A model generated the notes under the pieces. The model searched no databases and had not been told where the DNA came from. It saw nothing but the letters and a program-made list of their open reading frames with translations. Of a stretch of 64,000 nt of DNA, positions 12,946 to 23,231 are shown one piece after another (position 1 is the stretch's first letter; each line of letters starts with the position of its first letter). A program made the position numbers and the translations under genes. Source of the stretch: Plasmodium brasilianum (Eukaryota > Apicomplexa > Aconoidasida > Haemosporida > Plasmodiidae); assembly GCF_023973825.1 (NCBI RefSeq), contig NC_090118.1:652501-716500 (forward strand), read 5' to 3'.

Positions 12946-14066
12946 GTTTCACCTATCAGAAAAAAAGAGAAATTATTCCTCAACGTGCACTATAGGTTGT
13001 TAATGGTTCTATATCCAATCATGAACTCTTTATATGTGTATATCGGCAAATCATAAAGCCGTTAACTTACAAAACTGTGTACCTACAATATCGTCCCTGT
13101 AAATCTATACCATATATTTTGTTTAAACGCGCTGCATTCACAGTGCATAACACATTAAAAATATAAACGTGGGTTTACTCTCGAGGACCTGTTAAACAGA
13201 GGGCAACAATCGCTTATAAGAAGAACATACACACATATACATTCATGTACCTATGTATTAACGTATGTAATTATGCATGTACGTACCTAATTATGTACGT
13301 TTGTAATTATACATGTATGTAATTACATATGTATGTATGTAATTATACATGTATGTACGTACGTATGTGTGTAATTATACATGTATGTACGTACGTATGT
13401 ATGTATATACATGCAATCACTTATATGTGTAAAGCCGTTTCGGAATATACAGAACAAGCGAAGAAGAACGAACCAACAGGCAATATCCAACTGTGCTCCG
13501 CTAAAAAATGCAATTCTTATTTGCAAATTTTAAATGCGCTAAAAAAGAGGGAAATCAAAAAATAAAGAAAGTAAAGAAAATAAAGAAGCTAAAGAAAATA
13601 AAGAAAATTAAAAAAATGAAGAAAATAAAAAAAAATATTTTAAATTAATAAAAACTAAAAAATTAAAAAGTAAAAATGGGAGAGCAGAAAAAATAAGAAT
13701 AAAAACAGCAAAACAAAACATAAGAAAAAATAAGAAAAAATATGAAAAAATATGAAAAAATAAGAAAAAATATGAAAAAATATGAAAAAATATGAAAAAA
13801 TAAGAAAAAATATGAAAAAATATGAAAAAATAAGAAAAAATAAGAAAAAATAAGAAAAACAAAAGAAGTAAAAAACGAAACAAAAAACCAAGCAAAAAAG
13901 GAAGGATAGTTTTGACACTTTGCAATTTTGAAATTTATTTTTTCATTTTTCATTTTTCTTTTTTTCTCTTTTTTTTTTTTTTTTCTTGAAATGCCTCGAA
14001 TTACTATGCGACTTCATCCTATTTGGGCCATTAGTTCTAAAACCTGTGAAGAGGCAGTTTTGTAAA
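12946..14066. other. Divergent promoter region with gtac/atgt and AAAAAATATG repeats
   Basis: It contains a tgtatgtacgtacgtatg-type repeat at 13225-13420 and a tract of about 11-12-bp (g/t)aaaaaata-type units at 13725-13858. The latter opens long Phe/Ile-rich frames on the minus strand; these are artefacts. Further A/T homopolymers precede 14000. No gene is seen. Both flanking genes start here, so promoters are expected but cannot be pinpointed. Confidence 0.6.
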
Positions 14067-15527
14067 ATGAGTATGTTATTGTACTTATCTAGGTTTTTTC
14101 TATGCTGGTTACAATTATTTTTAGTTAGGAGCAAAAGAGTGGTAGTATTATATGACCATGTGCATATAATAAGTCCCATGAGAAAGGAGATATTACATAT
14201 AACGAAGAAGCACAAATTGATAAGAAAATTGAATTTTATTTTTCCAAAAAAAGAAAAGAATAGATATGAAATGAAAAATTTAGAAAATATTCCTTTATAT
14301 GTAGTAACTAATGAGTTTGATGAGGTTATTTTATCGTTTAACTGGGACTATGGCAGTGATGAAATAACGAAAAGCCAAAAGAAGGAGAGTGATGCTTACC
14401 ACTGCAGTGACGAACAGGGGGTCAACTACAACGGGGGTGGCAGTAGTAGCAGCAATAGCAGCAATAGCAGCAGTAGCAGCAGTAACAACTTTCAGTATGA
14501 TGTAGTTTGCCCGGAAAAGGAGAACAGTGATCTGCTATTTCCAGTTGTCAAATATAACGAAAAGAGCAGGGAAGAGATAAATTTAAATAAAATACACAAC
14601 AACAATTGCGTGGGGATTTTTTTTTTTGACGTAAAAACCGCGGAAGCGTACAGAGATGACATTGTACATTTATTCAATAAAAATTTAAAAGAAAAAAAAA
14701 AGAATAAATTATTTTTTGGGTCAAAAATTAAACCGACTAATTTAGAATATTTCCAGAAAATAAAAAACAGCTATAATTTAAAAATCGACTTTATTCTAAT
14801 ACCACATTATAATGAATTACAAAATATTTTGAAAAATAAGAAAGTGTTTTATGGTACACCCATATATTATATTAACAAGATAAGGTTGTATAAGTCTCCT
14901 ATAAAAAAATATTTTTATCAATTTTTTTTTCACAAAAATTTAAAAAATGATGTCAAAGTCAAAGTTGAACTATATCCAAATGTTTTTATCACCTGCACTA
15001 TTGAAGATGGTAATGATGTTACTGGAGAAGGAGATGATAAAGTAATTACAGAAAATGGTAGTACCACCAATGATAGTACTATAAAAGAAAAAAAAAAAAA
15101 AAAAGAGAGAGAGGGGAAAGAAAAAAAAAATGATCCCTTCTTAATTATACAACTAGAAACAAGTGATAAAAAAAAATATGTGCCTATTTTTTTTTCATAC
15201 GATCAAGCATATAATTTTTATAAAATTTTTTTAAAATATTATAAAAACCATTTCTTCGAATATTGTCTGCCAAAACCAGATATTATTTTAAATTCTTTTG
15301 AAAATTTACAATACCTATTAAAGATGGCAAATGATAAAAAATTAAAACAATATCATAACATTTTTTTTGTTCCAATGAGCACCTCCTATAATGACAATAT
15401 TTATTCTAATCAAATGAATGTTTTCCTTTTTTACTTGAAAAAAATTTTTCAAAAAATTAATTATGACTTGTTCAGGTCGTTCAGGAAAAATCTCAACTAC
15501 TTGATAGAGGATTATTTGTACGAGTGA
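14067..15527 (+). CDS. TIC22: Tic22-like apicoplast protein-import factor
   Basis: The product is 486 residues from the ATG at 14067. The longer frame starting at 13986 has no ATG. The N-terminus has a hydrophobic signal sequence (MSMLLYLSRFFLCWLQLFLV) followed by a basic segment, the usual bipartite apicoplast leader. The body resembles the Tic22 family: NIPLYVVTNEFDEV (about residue 74), GIFFFDVKTAEAYRDD (about 182), DFILIPHYNELQNIL (about 241), then a second half with YVPIFFSYDQAYNFY (about 371). A Ser/Asn repeat and a Lys-rich linker interrupt it. Tic22 proteins act between the outer and inner plastid envelopes during protein import. The assignment rests on these motifs and the leader; confirmation needs a profile search. 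A Plasmodium protein without Tic22 function remains possible. Confidence 0.62.
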   Translation: MSMLLYLSRFFLCWLQLFLVRSKRVVVLYDHVHIISPMRKEILHITKKHKLIRKLNFIFPKKEKNRYEMKNLENIPLYVVTNEFDEVILSFNWDYGSDEITKSQKKESDAYHCSDEQGVNYNGGGSSSSNSSNSSSSSSNNFQYDVVCPEKENSDLLFPVVKYNEKSREEINLNKIHNNNCVGIFFFDVKTAEAYRDDIVHLFNKNLKEKKKNKLFFGSKIKPTNLEYFQKIKNSYNLKIDFILIPHYNELQNILKNKKVFYGTPIYYINKIRLYKSPIKKYFYQFFFHKNLKNDVKVKVELYPNVFITCTIEDGNDVTGEGDDKVITENGSTTNDSTIKEKKKKKEREGKEKKNDPFLIIQLETSDKKKYVPIFFSYDQAYNFYKIFLKYYKNHFFEYCLPKPDIILNSFENLQYLLKMANDKKLKQYHNIFFVPMSTSYNDNIYSNQMNVFLFYLKKIFQKINYDLFRSFRKNLNYLIEDYLYE

Positions 15528-16836
15528 GCTCAGAGTGAAGCAATCAAACGGGGAAAACATTAGCTGGGTATAGGCGTATGAACGGCAGGAGGAAAAAAAA
15601 ACATGAACAGGGTAAGGAGGTAAAATTAACATCCAAATGTGTGTCAATGTATATACATACACACACACATATATATATATACATATATATGTGTATATAT
15701 GCCAATTCCAACTTGCGATCGGGAGTGTACAACAATTTGCCACTATAGTACTCGCATCGTATGCCACATTTTCGCACAACGTCGTTTTGCTATGAAATTG
15801 AAATGAAAACAGGGGGTTTATATTTCGCAGAAGAAAAATAAACTATAAAAATCTGGTGTACGTATGTCCATTTATATGTGTAATTATGTGTGCAAGGTGA
15901 AAGCAAAATTTCTGAATTGGTCATATTAATTCTGAACGGGTCATATTAATTTTGAATTGGTCATAATTATTCTAAATTGGTCATATTAATTCTGAATTAG
16001 TCATATTAATTCTGAGTTGGTCATATTAATTCTGAGTTGGTCATATTAATTCTGAGTTGGTCATATTAATTCTGAGTTGGTCATATTAATTCTGAATTAG
16101 CCATATTAATTCTGAATTAGCCATATTAATTCTGAATTGGCCATATTTTTTTTAATTATTCATTTATAAAAGAATTTATTCGTTTATCCTTGCTTATATG
16201 TATACGCATATATTTACCCATTTATTTTTGTATTTCATTTTTTCTTTTTTTTTTTTTTTTGACATATGCAAAATTAATTGAATTTGTAAAAGCTTACATT
16301 TAACAGAATGCGTGATTTCCTTTTAATCACAACGCCCATTTGACGTCATTGCTTTTGATCGATTCGTTTAACTATCGTACAAAGAATATATACCAGTTTC
16401 GGCAAATTAATAGAATGGTTGAAAACTCAGCAGATATAAGGAAACAATTTTTTATGTACAGCTACGGTTCTGGATAAATTTTAACAAAAGCGAAAGCAAA
16501 AAAGGAAAAGAAATTAAACGTGCGAATGTACTCACGTACGCATAAATTCACGTGAATGTACATGTGCATTAATTTATATACATTTATACTTATATAAACA
16601 TGCACATACAACATATATACATGCATACATATATGTATGCACAAGGTAGAAACGGCGTGCTTCCTTTTTCCGGAAGAACCTCCCCATAATTAATATTATT
16701 TTCGCCAAAAGATGAAGAAAAAAAAAAAAAAAAAAAAAAAAAGCAAAATAAATGTAATATAAATGTAATATAAGAAAAATCAAAAAATGCAAAACCAAGA
16801 CTGCAGTCATTCATAAACTCCTACCTGAAATATCGC
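15528..16836. other. Intergenic with a 20-bp minisatellite
   Basis: The main feature is the 20-bp tandem array at 15911-16147, listed separately. Also present are an acac/tata microsatellite at 15650-15700, poly-T at 16240-16260 and poly-A at 16716-16742. No coding signal is seen. The distal part should contain the promoter of the adenylate-kinase-family gene. Confidence 0.6.
15911..16147. repeat. 20-bp minisatellite, about 12 copies
   Basis: The unit is tcatattaattctgaattgg with substitutions (ctgagttgg, ctgaattag, ccatatt). Central copies are identical, while outer copies carry point changes, as expected for an array that expands from the middle. No open protein frame is associated with it. 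Confidence 0.95.
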
Positions 16837-17520
16837 ATGATGAAAATTGTGCTGTTCGGCGCGCCTGGGGTAGGTAAAGGCACCTTTGCAGAAATTTTAT
16901 CAAAAAAAGAAAATTTAAAACATATAAACATTGGGAACATTTTAAGAAAGGAAATAAAAAATAATTCAAATATAGGTAAAGAAGTAAACAAAATAGTCAA
17001 AAGTGGAAATCTTGTTCCAGATAGTATAATTATAAATATTGTAGAAGAAGAAATAAAACAATGTTATACAGATGAAAGATGTTATTACAAAGGTTTTATA
17101 TTAGATGGATTTCCAAGAAATCTAATTCAAAGTGAAAAATTAAGAAATATGACAGGTATTGACATATTTGTTAATATATTTTTACCGAAATACATTTTAA
17201 TTCAAAAACTGCTGGGAAGAAGAATTTGCTCTACATGTAACAGCTGTTTTAATGTTACAGATATTAGAGTTAACAGTTATGATATGCCTCCCCTCTTACC
17301 ATCAAAGGAGTGTAAAATATGTAGAGGAAAAGCAAATCTAATAAAAAGAAATGATGATACTAGTGAAACTATTGCTTATAGATTGAATGCATATGAAGCG
17401 AGCAACGTACCTGTTCTTAATTTTTTTAAAAATTTAAATTACAATATTGTAGATTTCGAGATAAAAAAAGGGGTAAGAGACTTCGATAGGTTTTACAATG
17501 TTATTATGAAATATTTTTAG
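16837..17520 (+). CDS. GAK: Adenylate-kinase family enzyme, probably GTP:AMP phosphotransferase
   Basis: The product is 227 residues. It has a P-loop GAPGVGKGT (8-16), the NMP-binding region, the LDGFPR motif (89-94), and a LID domain with four zinc-type cysteines (C131, C134, C159, C162) followed by RNDDTSETIAYRL. This is the classic long-form adenylate kinase architecture. Such enzymes transfer a phosphate from a nucleoside triphosphate to AMP; GAK prefers GTP. Assignment to GAK rather than AK2 or an AK-like protein rests on remembered synteny with P. falciparum (between CBP20 and the Tic22-like/RING/L15 group) and is an inference. There is no obvious N-terminal leader, although GAK proteins are reported as mitochondrial. 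Two consecutive Met codons begin the frame; either could be used. Confidence 0.85.
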   Translation: MMKIVLFGAPGVGKGTFAEILSKKENLKHINIGNILRKEIKNNSNIGKEVNKIVKSGNLVPDSIIINIVEEEIKQCYTDERCYYKGFILDGFPRNLIQSEKLRNMTGIDIFVNIFLPKYILIQKLLGRRICSTCNSCFNVTDIRVNSYDMPPLLPSKECKICRGKANLIKRNDDTSETIAYRLNAYEASNVPVLNFFKNLNYNIVDFEIKKGVRDFDRFYNVIMKYF

Positions 17521-17585
17521 TCATATTTGCGCAGCTACGTGGGAGGAGTGAACGAGTTGGGTTCATTTGCTTTCCATTATATGGG

Positions 17586-17622
<37 letters not shown>

Positions 17623-18184
17623 GCGCGTGTGTGTGTGTACACGTGTTTACGCGCACGTTTGTGTAGACATGAATGTCCCCTTTCAATGCTCCTTTAAAAA
17701 AAAAAAAAAAAAAGGAACTTAAGTTAGCTGCTTTTGTATATATATGTCAAGAAGGAAAAATTTAGCAGTGAAGTAAAATCTTTTATTAAAAATGAAATAA
17801 AAATTGTTCATTGTACCAATTTTTTTTTTTTTTTTTTGTTTTCTCCGAATGGTTAAAATAAAATAAAAAATAATCATAATTATGTATATTTTCATTAGTA
17901 CCAAAAGTGAGAAGATGCAAATATTAATTACATGCACCATATATGCCCATGCGCCCATGAGTGACATATGTTATCCTTTTGACTTACCAGTTTTTTGGAA
18001 ATTGAAGTAGGGGGAGAGAAGAGGAAGTAAAACAAACAAAAAACATAAAGGTTAGAGTTAAGGGTATAACGCAAAATGTATAATGGGAATAAAGTTATGG
18101 ATAAAAGATAACACCACTAGATGAATGAAAAATAAAATAAAAAAGTAAACGATAACATCAACATGTGCGCATACACACGTATGG

Positions 18185-18235
<51 letters not shown>

Positions 18236-18431
18236 ATGCACACCATGTTAAATAATTCAGAAGTAACAGTAGTGACAAAGAATGACGAAGTTCGCTCGGT
18301 ACGTGAAAAGGAGTTTGACCATATAAGGCAAGTACATGTAAAAACATGCACAATGCGATAAAAAAAATAAAAATATCACAATAAAATAATAAAAAAAAAA
18401 ATAAAATAATAGAAAAATATAAAAATTAAAT
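17521..18431. other. Intergenic between convergent genes
   Basis: It holds (TA)n at 17587-17616 and 18188-18233, poly-A at 17696-17713 and poly-T at 17820-17837. It lies between two convergent genes, so it is mainly 3' UTR. No gene is seen. Confidence 0.6.
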
Positions 18432-18993
18432 TTACCCATATTTTTTTCTATCCCTTTTCGTGTGAAAATTATACAATCTGTTATTTTTATTTCTACCAAA
18501 TGTCATTAAATGTTGTACATTTGGGTACAGCGTAACAGTTGGTTTTAAGTTGACTTGTTTATTATTTCTAAAATCATTCGAATAAAGAGAATTATTATTG
18601 ATTAAAGTCCTTTGTTTAACATTTCTTTCATAATATGTATTATTAACATTCGTATTATCATATTTTCTTTTTTTTGTAATTAAATTATAATCCACTAAGT
18701 TATCAAGCACTTTTGGTCTATCTTCATCATAATATTTATTTCTTTCATCTCTTTTTTGTACCCCCGTTTTTCCTCTTCCATATTTTCTTTTTCCTATTAC
18801 CCCTAAATCTTCATCAACTCTTATAATCCTACCATCTAGTATTGAATTGTTAAGAAAATTAACAGCTTGAGTATAACCTTCTTTCTTTTTATAAACCACA
18901 AAACAAAAGCCACATGGGAATTTTTCCGTTCTGTGCAGACCCATAATTATGTCTTCAACATCACCTGCCTTGCACATATGCTGCGAGGAATTC

Positions 18994-19029
<36 letters not shown>

Positions 19030-19528
19030 ACCAACATGGATATATGTGCATGGGTGAACATATGTGTAAAAATGGGTACATATATATGTACATATATATA
19101 TACATATACATACATATATATTTGCTTATATTTTCAGACAAACAAATACAACATGCCCAAACGGCGTGCACTTGCACACACGTGTAAATCAACATTTGAA
19201 TGCCACGTGAAGCTAATTATTTATGAACAGTTCAGGAAATGTTCAGAATTTTTAACCTCAAAAAAATAGCTATTTAAAATAAAAAATATAAAATTGATAT
19301 ATGGACAATACAACATACTATGTGTTAAACTTATATATATAATAAAATACATATTATTCTTCTTTGTTTCACCTCATATATTTGCTGCTCTGTTGTATAA
19401 ATGGACAAATTTCCAATATATACAGTTTTTGAAAATTGAATTTTGTTTAACCAGTCTTCATAATCATTGCATAAGGCCCGGTCAAAATATTTTCTTTTCT
19501 TGTAAACCTCCTCGTATAAATGTGTCAT
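18432..19528 (-). CDS. NCBP2: Nuclear cap-binding protein subunit 2 (CBP20), 2 exons
   Basis: In transcript order exon 1 is 19528-19373 and exon 2 is 18980-18432, for 234 residues. The junction is phase 0 at GAG|CAT. One RRM covers most of the conserved part: RNP2 VYIGNL within SKTVYIGNLSIYTTEQQIYE, then AGDVEDIIMGL, RNP1 CGFCFVVY, LDGRIIRVDEDLGV and YGRGKTGVQKRDE, which is diagnostic of CBP20. With CBP80 the protein binds the m7G cap of nuclear transcripts for splicing and export. The Plasmodium protein has a C-terminal Asn/Arg-rich extension of about 80 residues compared with human CBP20 (156 residues). The intron is A/T-rich with a long T run on the coding strand before the acceptor. Confidence 0.95.
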
Positions 19529-21134
19529 GTTCTACTAGCGCCGCAGTTCGTACTAATATTACCCCTTTCTATAATGTACGTCCGTATGTCAATATACTTG
19601 TATGTCGGTATACCACTATATTATTAGTTGTGCTTGTACTTAAGAATACCAGTACTTATGTTTATGTCTACGTAGGTATGTACAATGGATACAAACTCAA
19701 ACAGCCGTTAAAAAAAAAAAAAGGAAAGTCTCTTATTCTTCTCTCTTATAAATAATTTTAAAAAAGCATAAAATAATAAGACTAAAAATATAAAAAAATT
19801 AAAAATTAAAAAATTAAAAATTAAAAAATTAAAAATTAAAAAATTAAAAATTAAAAAATTAAAAATTAAAAATTAAAAATTAAAAAATTAAAAATTAAAA
19901 AATTAAAAATTAAAAAATAAAAAAAAAATAGCTTCAGTACTACGATTAACGAAAAATTATAAATAATGCGCTAACCATAAAGATGGGGAAAAAATAGATA
20001 AGTAGAAAAAATTAAATTTTTATAACGACGTAAAAAGGTTCTTTTCACATTAGAAGAGCAATATATTTATGTATATACGTATATATGCTGACATAAGTAT
20101 ATATTTATATATATGCTTTGTATGTAGAAATTCAAATGATAAAAATCATTTTTGCCGAATGTTAAAAAAAAAAAAAAAAAAAAAATTTACGATATTGCTT
20201 TTTAATTAAATAATAAATTAAAAGCATAGGAAAACCTAAACTAAGGGGATGTTTCGTTCGGCTGAATTTGCCACACTAATTATATATATATATATATATA
20301 TATATGCATATAATATTATGTATGTATATAATATAATATATGTATATAATATAATATATGTATATGTGTACATGCACGTTTGTATATATATATATGCATA
20401 TGTTCATACACGTTTGTATATTTACATTTTTGTACACAGATGATCAAATAAGTAATATGCGCAATGTATTAACGGCAAAATGTTCAGAAAAATTAAGTTT
20501 ATTTTTTTTACGATTTATTCTATGCGAAAACTTACTAAAGCGTGAAAGAATTTTAATTGAAAACAAAAGTTAACACATATACGTTTGCTTATCATCAAAA
20601 AAATTGAAAAAGGAAAAAAGGGAACAATGTTTTTCCTTTTTATCATGTTTTCATCGATAGTTTGAATGGTTCCCCTTTATTTTTTTTTTTAATTTAAGCA
20701 GACGAGTTAACACCCATGAGTTGTATATGCATACATGGGTATTAACATATGTACATGCATTTAAATGTACGAATATATGTATACATTACTGTTTGCATAC
20801 TTGTATATGTATTCATATTAACCGCATAAACCTGTACTATGTATGCATATCCGTATAAACTTGCACGTGAAAAAAACAAATGATCCATTTTTTCGACATG
20901 TTTAATGGGGTACGATAAGGCAAACATGCGCTTTACTTTTAATTATTATAGATTTAATGTTCATTTATAATCACTATATGGTAATGCAAACAAGGGGATG
21001 AGAGAACTTTCAACCCACCCCCCAAAGCTAATTTATATTCGTTGACATTTCTAAGAATTAAATACTTGGACAAGTGCAGACACGCCTTTTCATTGTGTAA
21101 AAGGCATTCGTTTGAAATATATGTATATATATAT

Positions 21135-21179
<45 letters not shown>

Positions 21180-21445
21180 ATGTGTGTGTGTTTGTTTATA
21201 TATATATTTTTACATGTGTACGGGTTGGCGTATAACGTGCGTGTAACACTCACGTAAACAAACGATCGTACATTTTACATGCACATGTTCATGCGCGCGT
21301 ATATATACAAAATATTTGCGTAACAACTGAATCATTTGTTGTGGTCGTAAGATGCATTCACGTTTGCGCAATATTTATAATCAAGGGAGAAGAATAACTA
21401 TCCAAAAAAAAAAAATAAATAAATAAAATAGAATAAAATAAAAAG
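19529..21445. other. Divergent promoter region; TTAAAAA repeat and (TA)n
   Basis: A ttaaaaa/attaaaa repeat fills 19795-19920. (TA)n tracts lie at 20280-20305 and 21120-21176, and poly-A is near 20166. A segment at 20442-20572 is open on both strands: the plus frame would end KRERILIENKS, behind a possible acceptor. I could not assemble a convincing gene from it. Otherwise this looks like promoter DNA for CBP20 and zeta-COP. Confidence 0.5.
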
Positions 21446-22075
21446 ATGAAGTCCGTTTCGATAAAGCAGCTAGAAGCTATACTCATTTTAGATACGGATG
21501 GAAACAGAATTGCAGTCAAATATTACAATGACAAATTGACTCCCAAAGGAGATGATAAACTGAATAATACAGGTTGTAGTAAAGAGTCGTTAAACTATCC
21601 ATATGATGGTACATTATATAATAATTTAAAAACATCAGAACAACAAAAATTATTTGAAAGTGATATTACTGATAAAGCTAAAAAGTTAGGGTGTAATTCT
21701 AACGAAACAGAAATTTTAGTAATAAATAAATATATTATTTTATACTTATCCATAAATGATGTTAGTATTTATATAGTTGGAGATGAAAATGATAATGAAA
21801 TAATACTAAATGAAATAATACAAACAGTTGAGCAGTCCCTAAACAATATTACAAATAACCAAATAGGTAAAAAACAGTTGATCGATAAACTCGATTCAGT
21901 TTATTTAATTTTAGATGAAATAGCTGATAGTGGTATTATTATGGAAACAAATTCGGATGTTATTATTAATAGATTGTACATGCATGAAGGGGATTTACAA
22001 GAACACACCCCTCTCAATCAGGCCATATCATCAGCCAAGGAAAACATAATAAGGAGTTTACTTAGCGGAACGTAG
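21446..22075 (+). CDS. COPZ: Coatomer subunit zeta
   Basis: The product is 209 residues in one exon. The N-terminus SIKQLEAILILDTDGNRIAVKYY is the conserved zeta-COP/longin start (VKAILILDNDGKRLLAKYY in animals, approximately). Later blocks ETEILVINKYIILYLSINDVSIYIVG and LDEIADSGIIMETNSDVIINR are also family-specific. Zeta-COP belongs to the COPI coat, which mediates Golgi-to-ER and intra-Golgi transport, and pairs with gamma-COP. A loop of about 30 residues with Asn and Ser after residue 35 is longer than in animal homologues. The ATG at 21446 is preceded by an A-rich leader. Confidence 0.93.
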   Translation: MKSVSIKQLEAILILDTDGNRIAVKYYNDKLTPKGDDKLNNTGCSKESLNYPYDGTLYNNLKTSEQQKLFESDITDKAKKLGCNSNETEILVINKYIILYLSINDVSIYIVGDENDNEIILNEIIQTVEQSLNNITNNQIGKKQLIDKLDSVYLILDEIADSGIIMETNSDVIINRLYMHEGDLQEHTPLNQAISSAKENIIRSLLSGT

Positions 22076-22650
22076 TCCCAATGTTATCTTCGAGTTCTCT
22101 AGGAAAACTTAATTACCAATTTGCTCAGATTGACCGACGTACTGTTCCTACGTCCGGTCCGCTTGCTCTTCATGCTTACGTGTAGCAGCGTGGAGAGGGG
22201 AAAAGCTTTCCTATATTCCATTTCCATCCCTTTGCATAATTTTTGTAAGTGCAGTAATTTTTAAAAAGATACCGTTAATAAAGTTTAAAGGGGAGCTTTT
22301 TACTCCAAAAATGATGTTTACCCATTTTGCACGCTTGTGCGTGAACATATATATTTGTGCATGTACCCATGTATGCAGTCCCCTTAATTTAATAAAAACA
22401 AAAAAAAAATTGATAAGATAGGATAAGAAAAAAAAAAATTGATAAGATAGGATAAGAAAAAAAAAAATTGATAAGATAGGATAAGAAAAAAAAAAATTGA
22501 TACGATAGAATAGGAAAATAATAAAAAAGATCTGATTATACAAGGTAAAAAGAGTTACTCTTACTGTCTTAATATTCAGGAAAAATAATTTACTCACATT
22601 TGCCCCTACATGTGCGCTATTGTACTCACATAATTGACGTCAAAACATTT

Positions 22651-22701
<51 letters not shown>

Positions 22702-23231
22702 ATATCACGGGAGAAAGAGCCATTTTTACAGTTACACACAAGTGTTTGTGCACGTGTGTGTACATGGAGAAGCAACACGTACCTATATAATGTACGTCTT
22801 TTTTCATGTGAAGATAATTTTTCTTTATAGCTGCATAATTTACACATGTGCTAATAATTTTTATATATATTAAGCCTTAATGACTTTCATCCGCCTAGCA
22901 TTTAAATGAACATGGGCATGGTTTCCTTATAATATGTTCAGTCCCTCTTGTACATTATTTTCTTCTGAGGCATGTGATGCTTTTTCCTCCTTGACTTTAC
23001 TAAAACGAGAATTTTTCCATCTTTTTATAATTTTTTTTTTTTTTTTTTTGCATAATTTTTTGCCAAAATGATTCTGAACATGTTTGAAGCACAGGAATTA
23101 TTTATATTATTTAAAATGGAGCACTGCGTAAAAATAATCGGCATGGCTATAGCCCTCTTTACACTCACAATTAATTAATTAATTTTTTTTTTTTTTTATA
23201 TCTTTCACCTTTAACGTCTTCTACGCCTAAC
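22076..23231. other. Intergenic; 28-bp repeat; possible tiny ORF
   Basis: Four copies of a gataagataggataagaaa-type unit (about 28 bp) lie at 22405-22515, and (TA)n at 22660-22690. A 36-codon ORF at 23068-23178 (+) begins MILNMFEAQEL after an AAAATG context and ends in a hydrophobic stretch. On the opposite strand, 22925-23025 is also open, with a Lys/Glu-rich frame ending EGLNIL. Neither can be called. The flanking genes converge, so 3' UTRs are expected. Confidence 0.45.

Noticed and set aside
13608..13953. Phe-rich minus-strand frames of 87-105 codons
   Set aside because: Generated by the AAAAAATATG-type repeat in the divergent promoter region.
13986..14066. N-terminal extension of the Tic22-like frame
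   Set aside because: The extension begins at TTG, not ATG; the ATG at 14067 starts directly with a signal-peptide-like segment.
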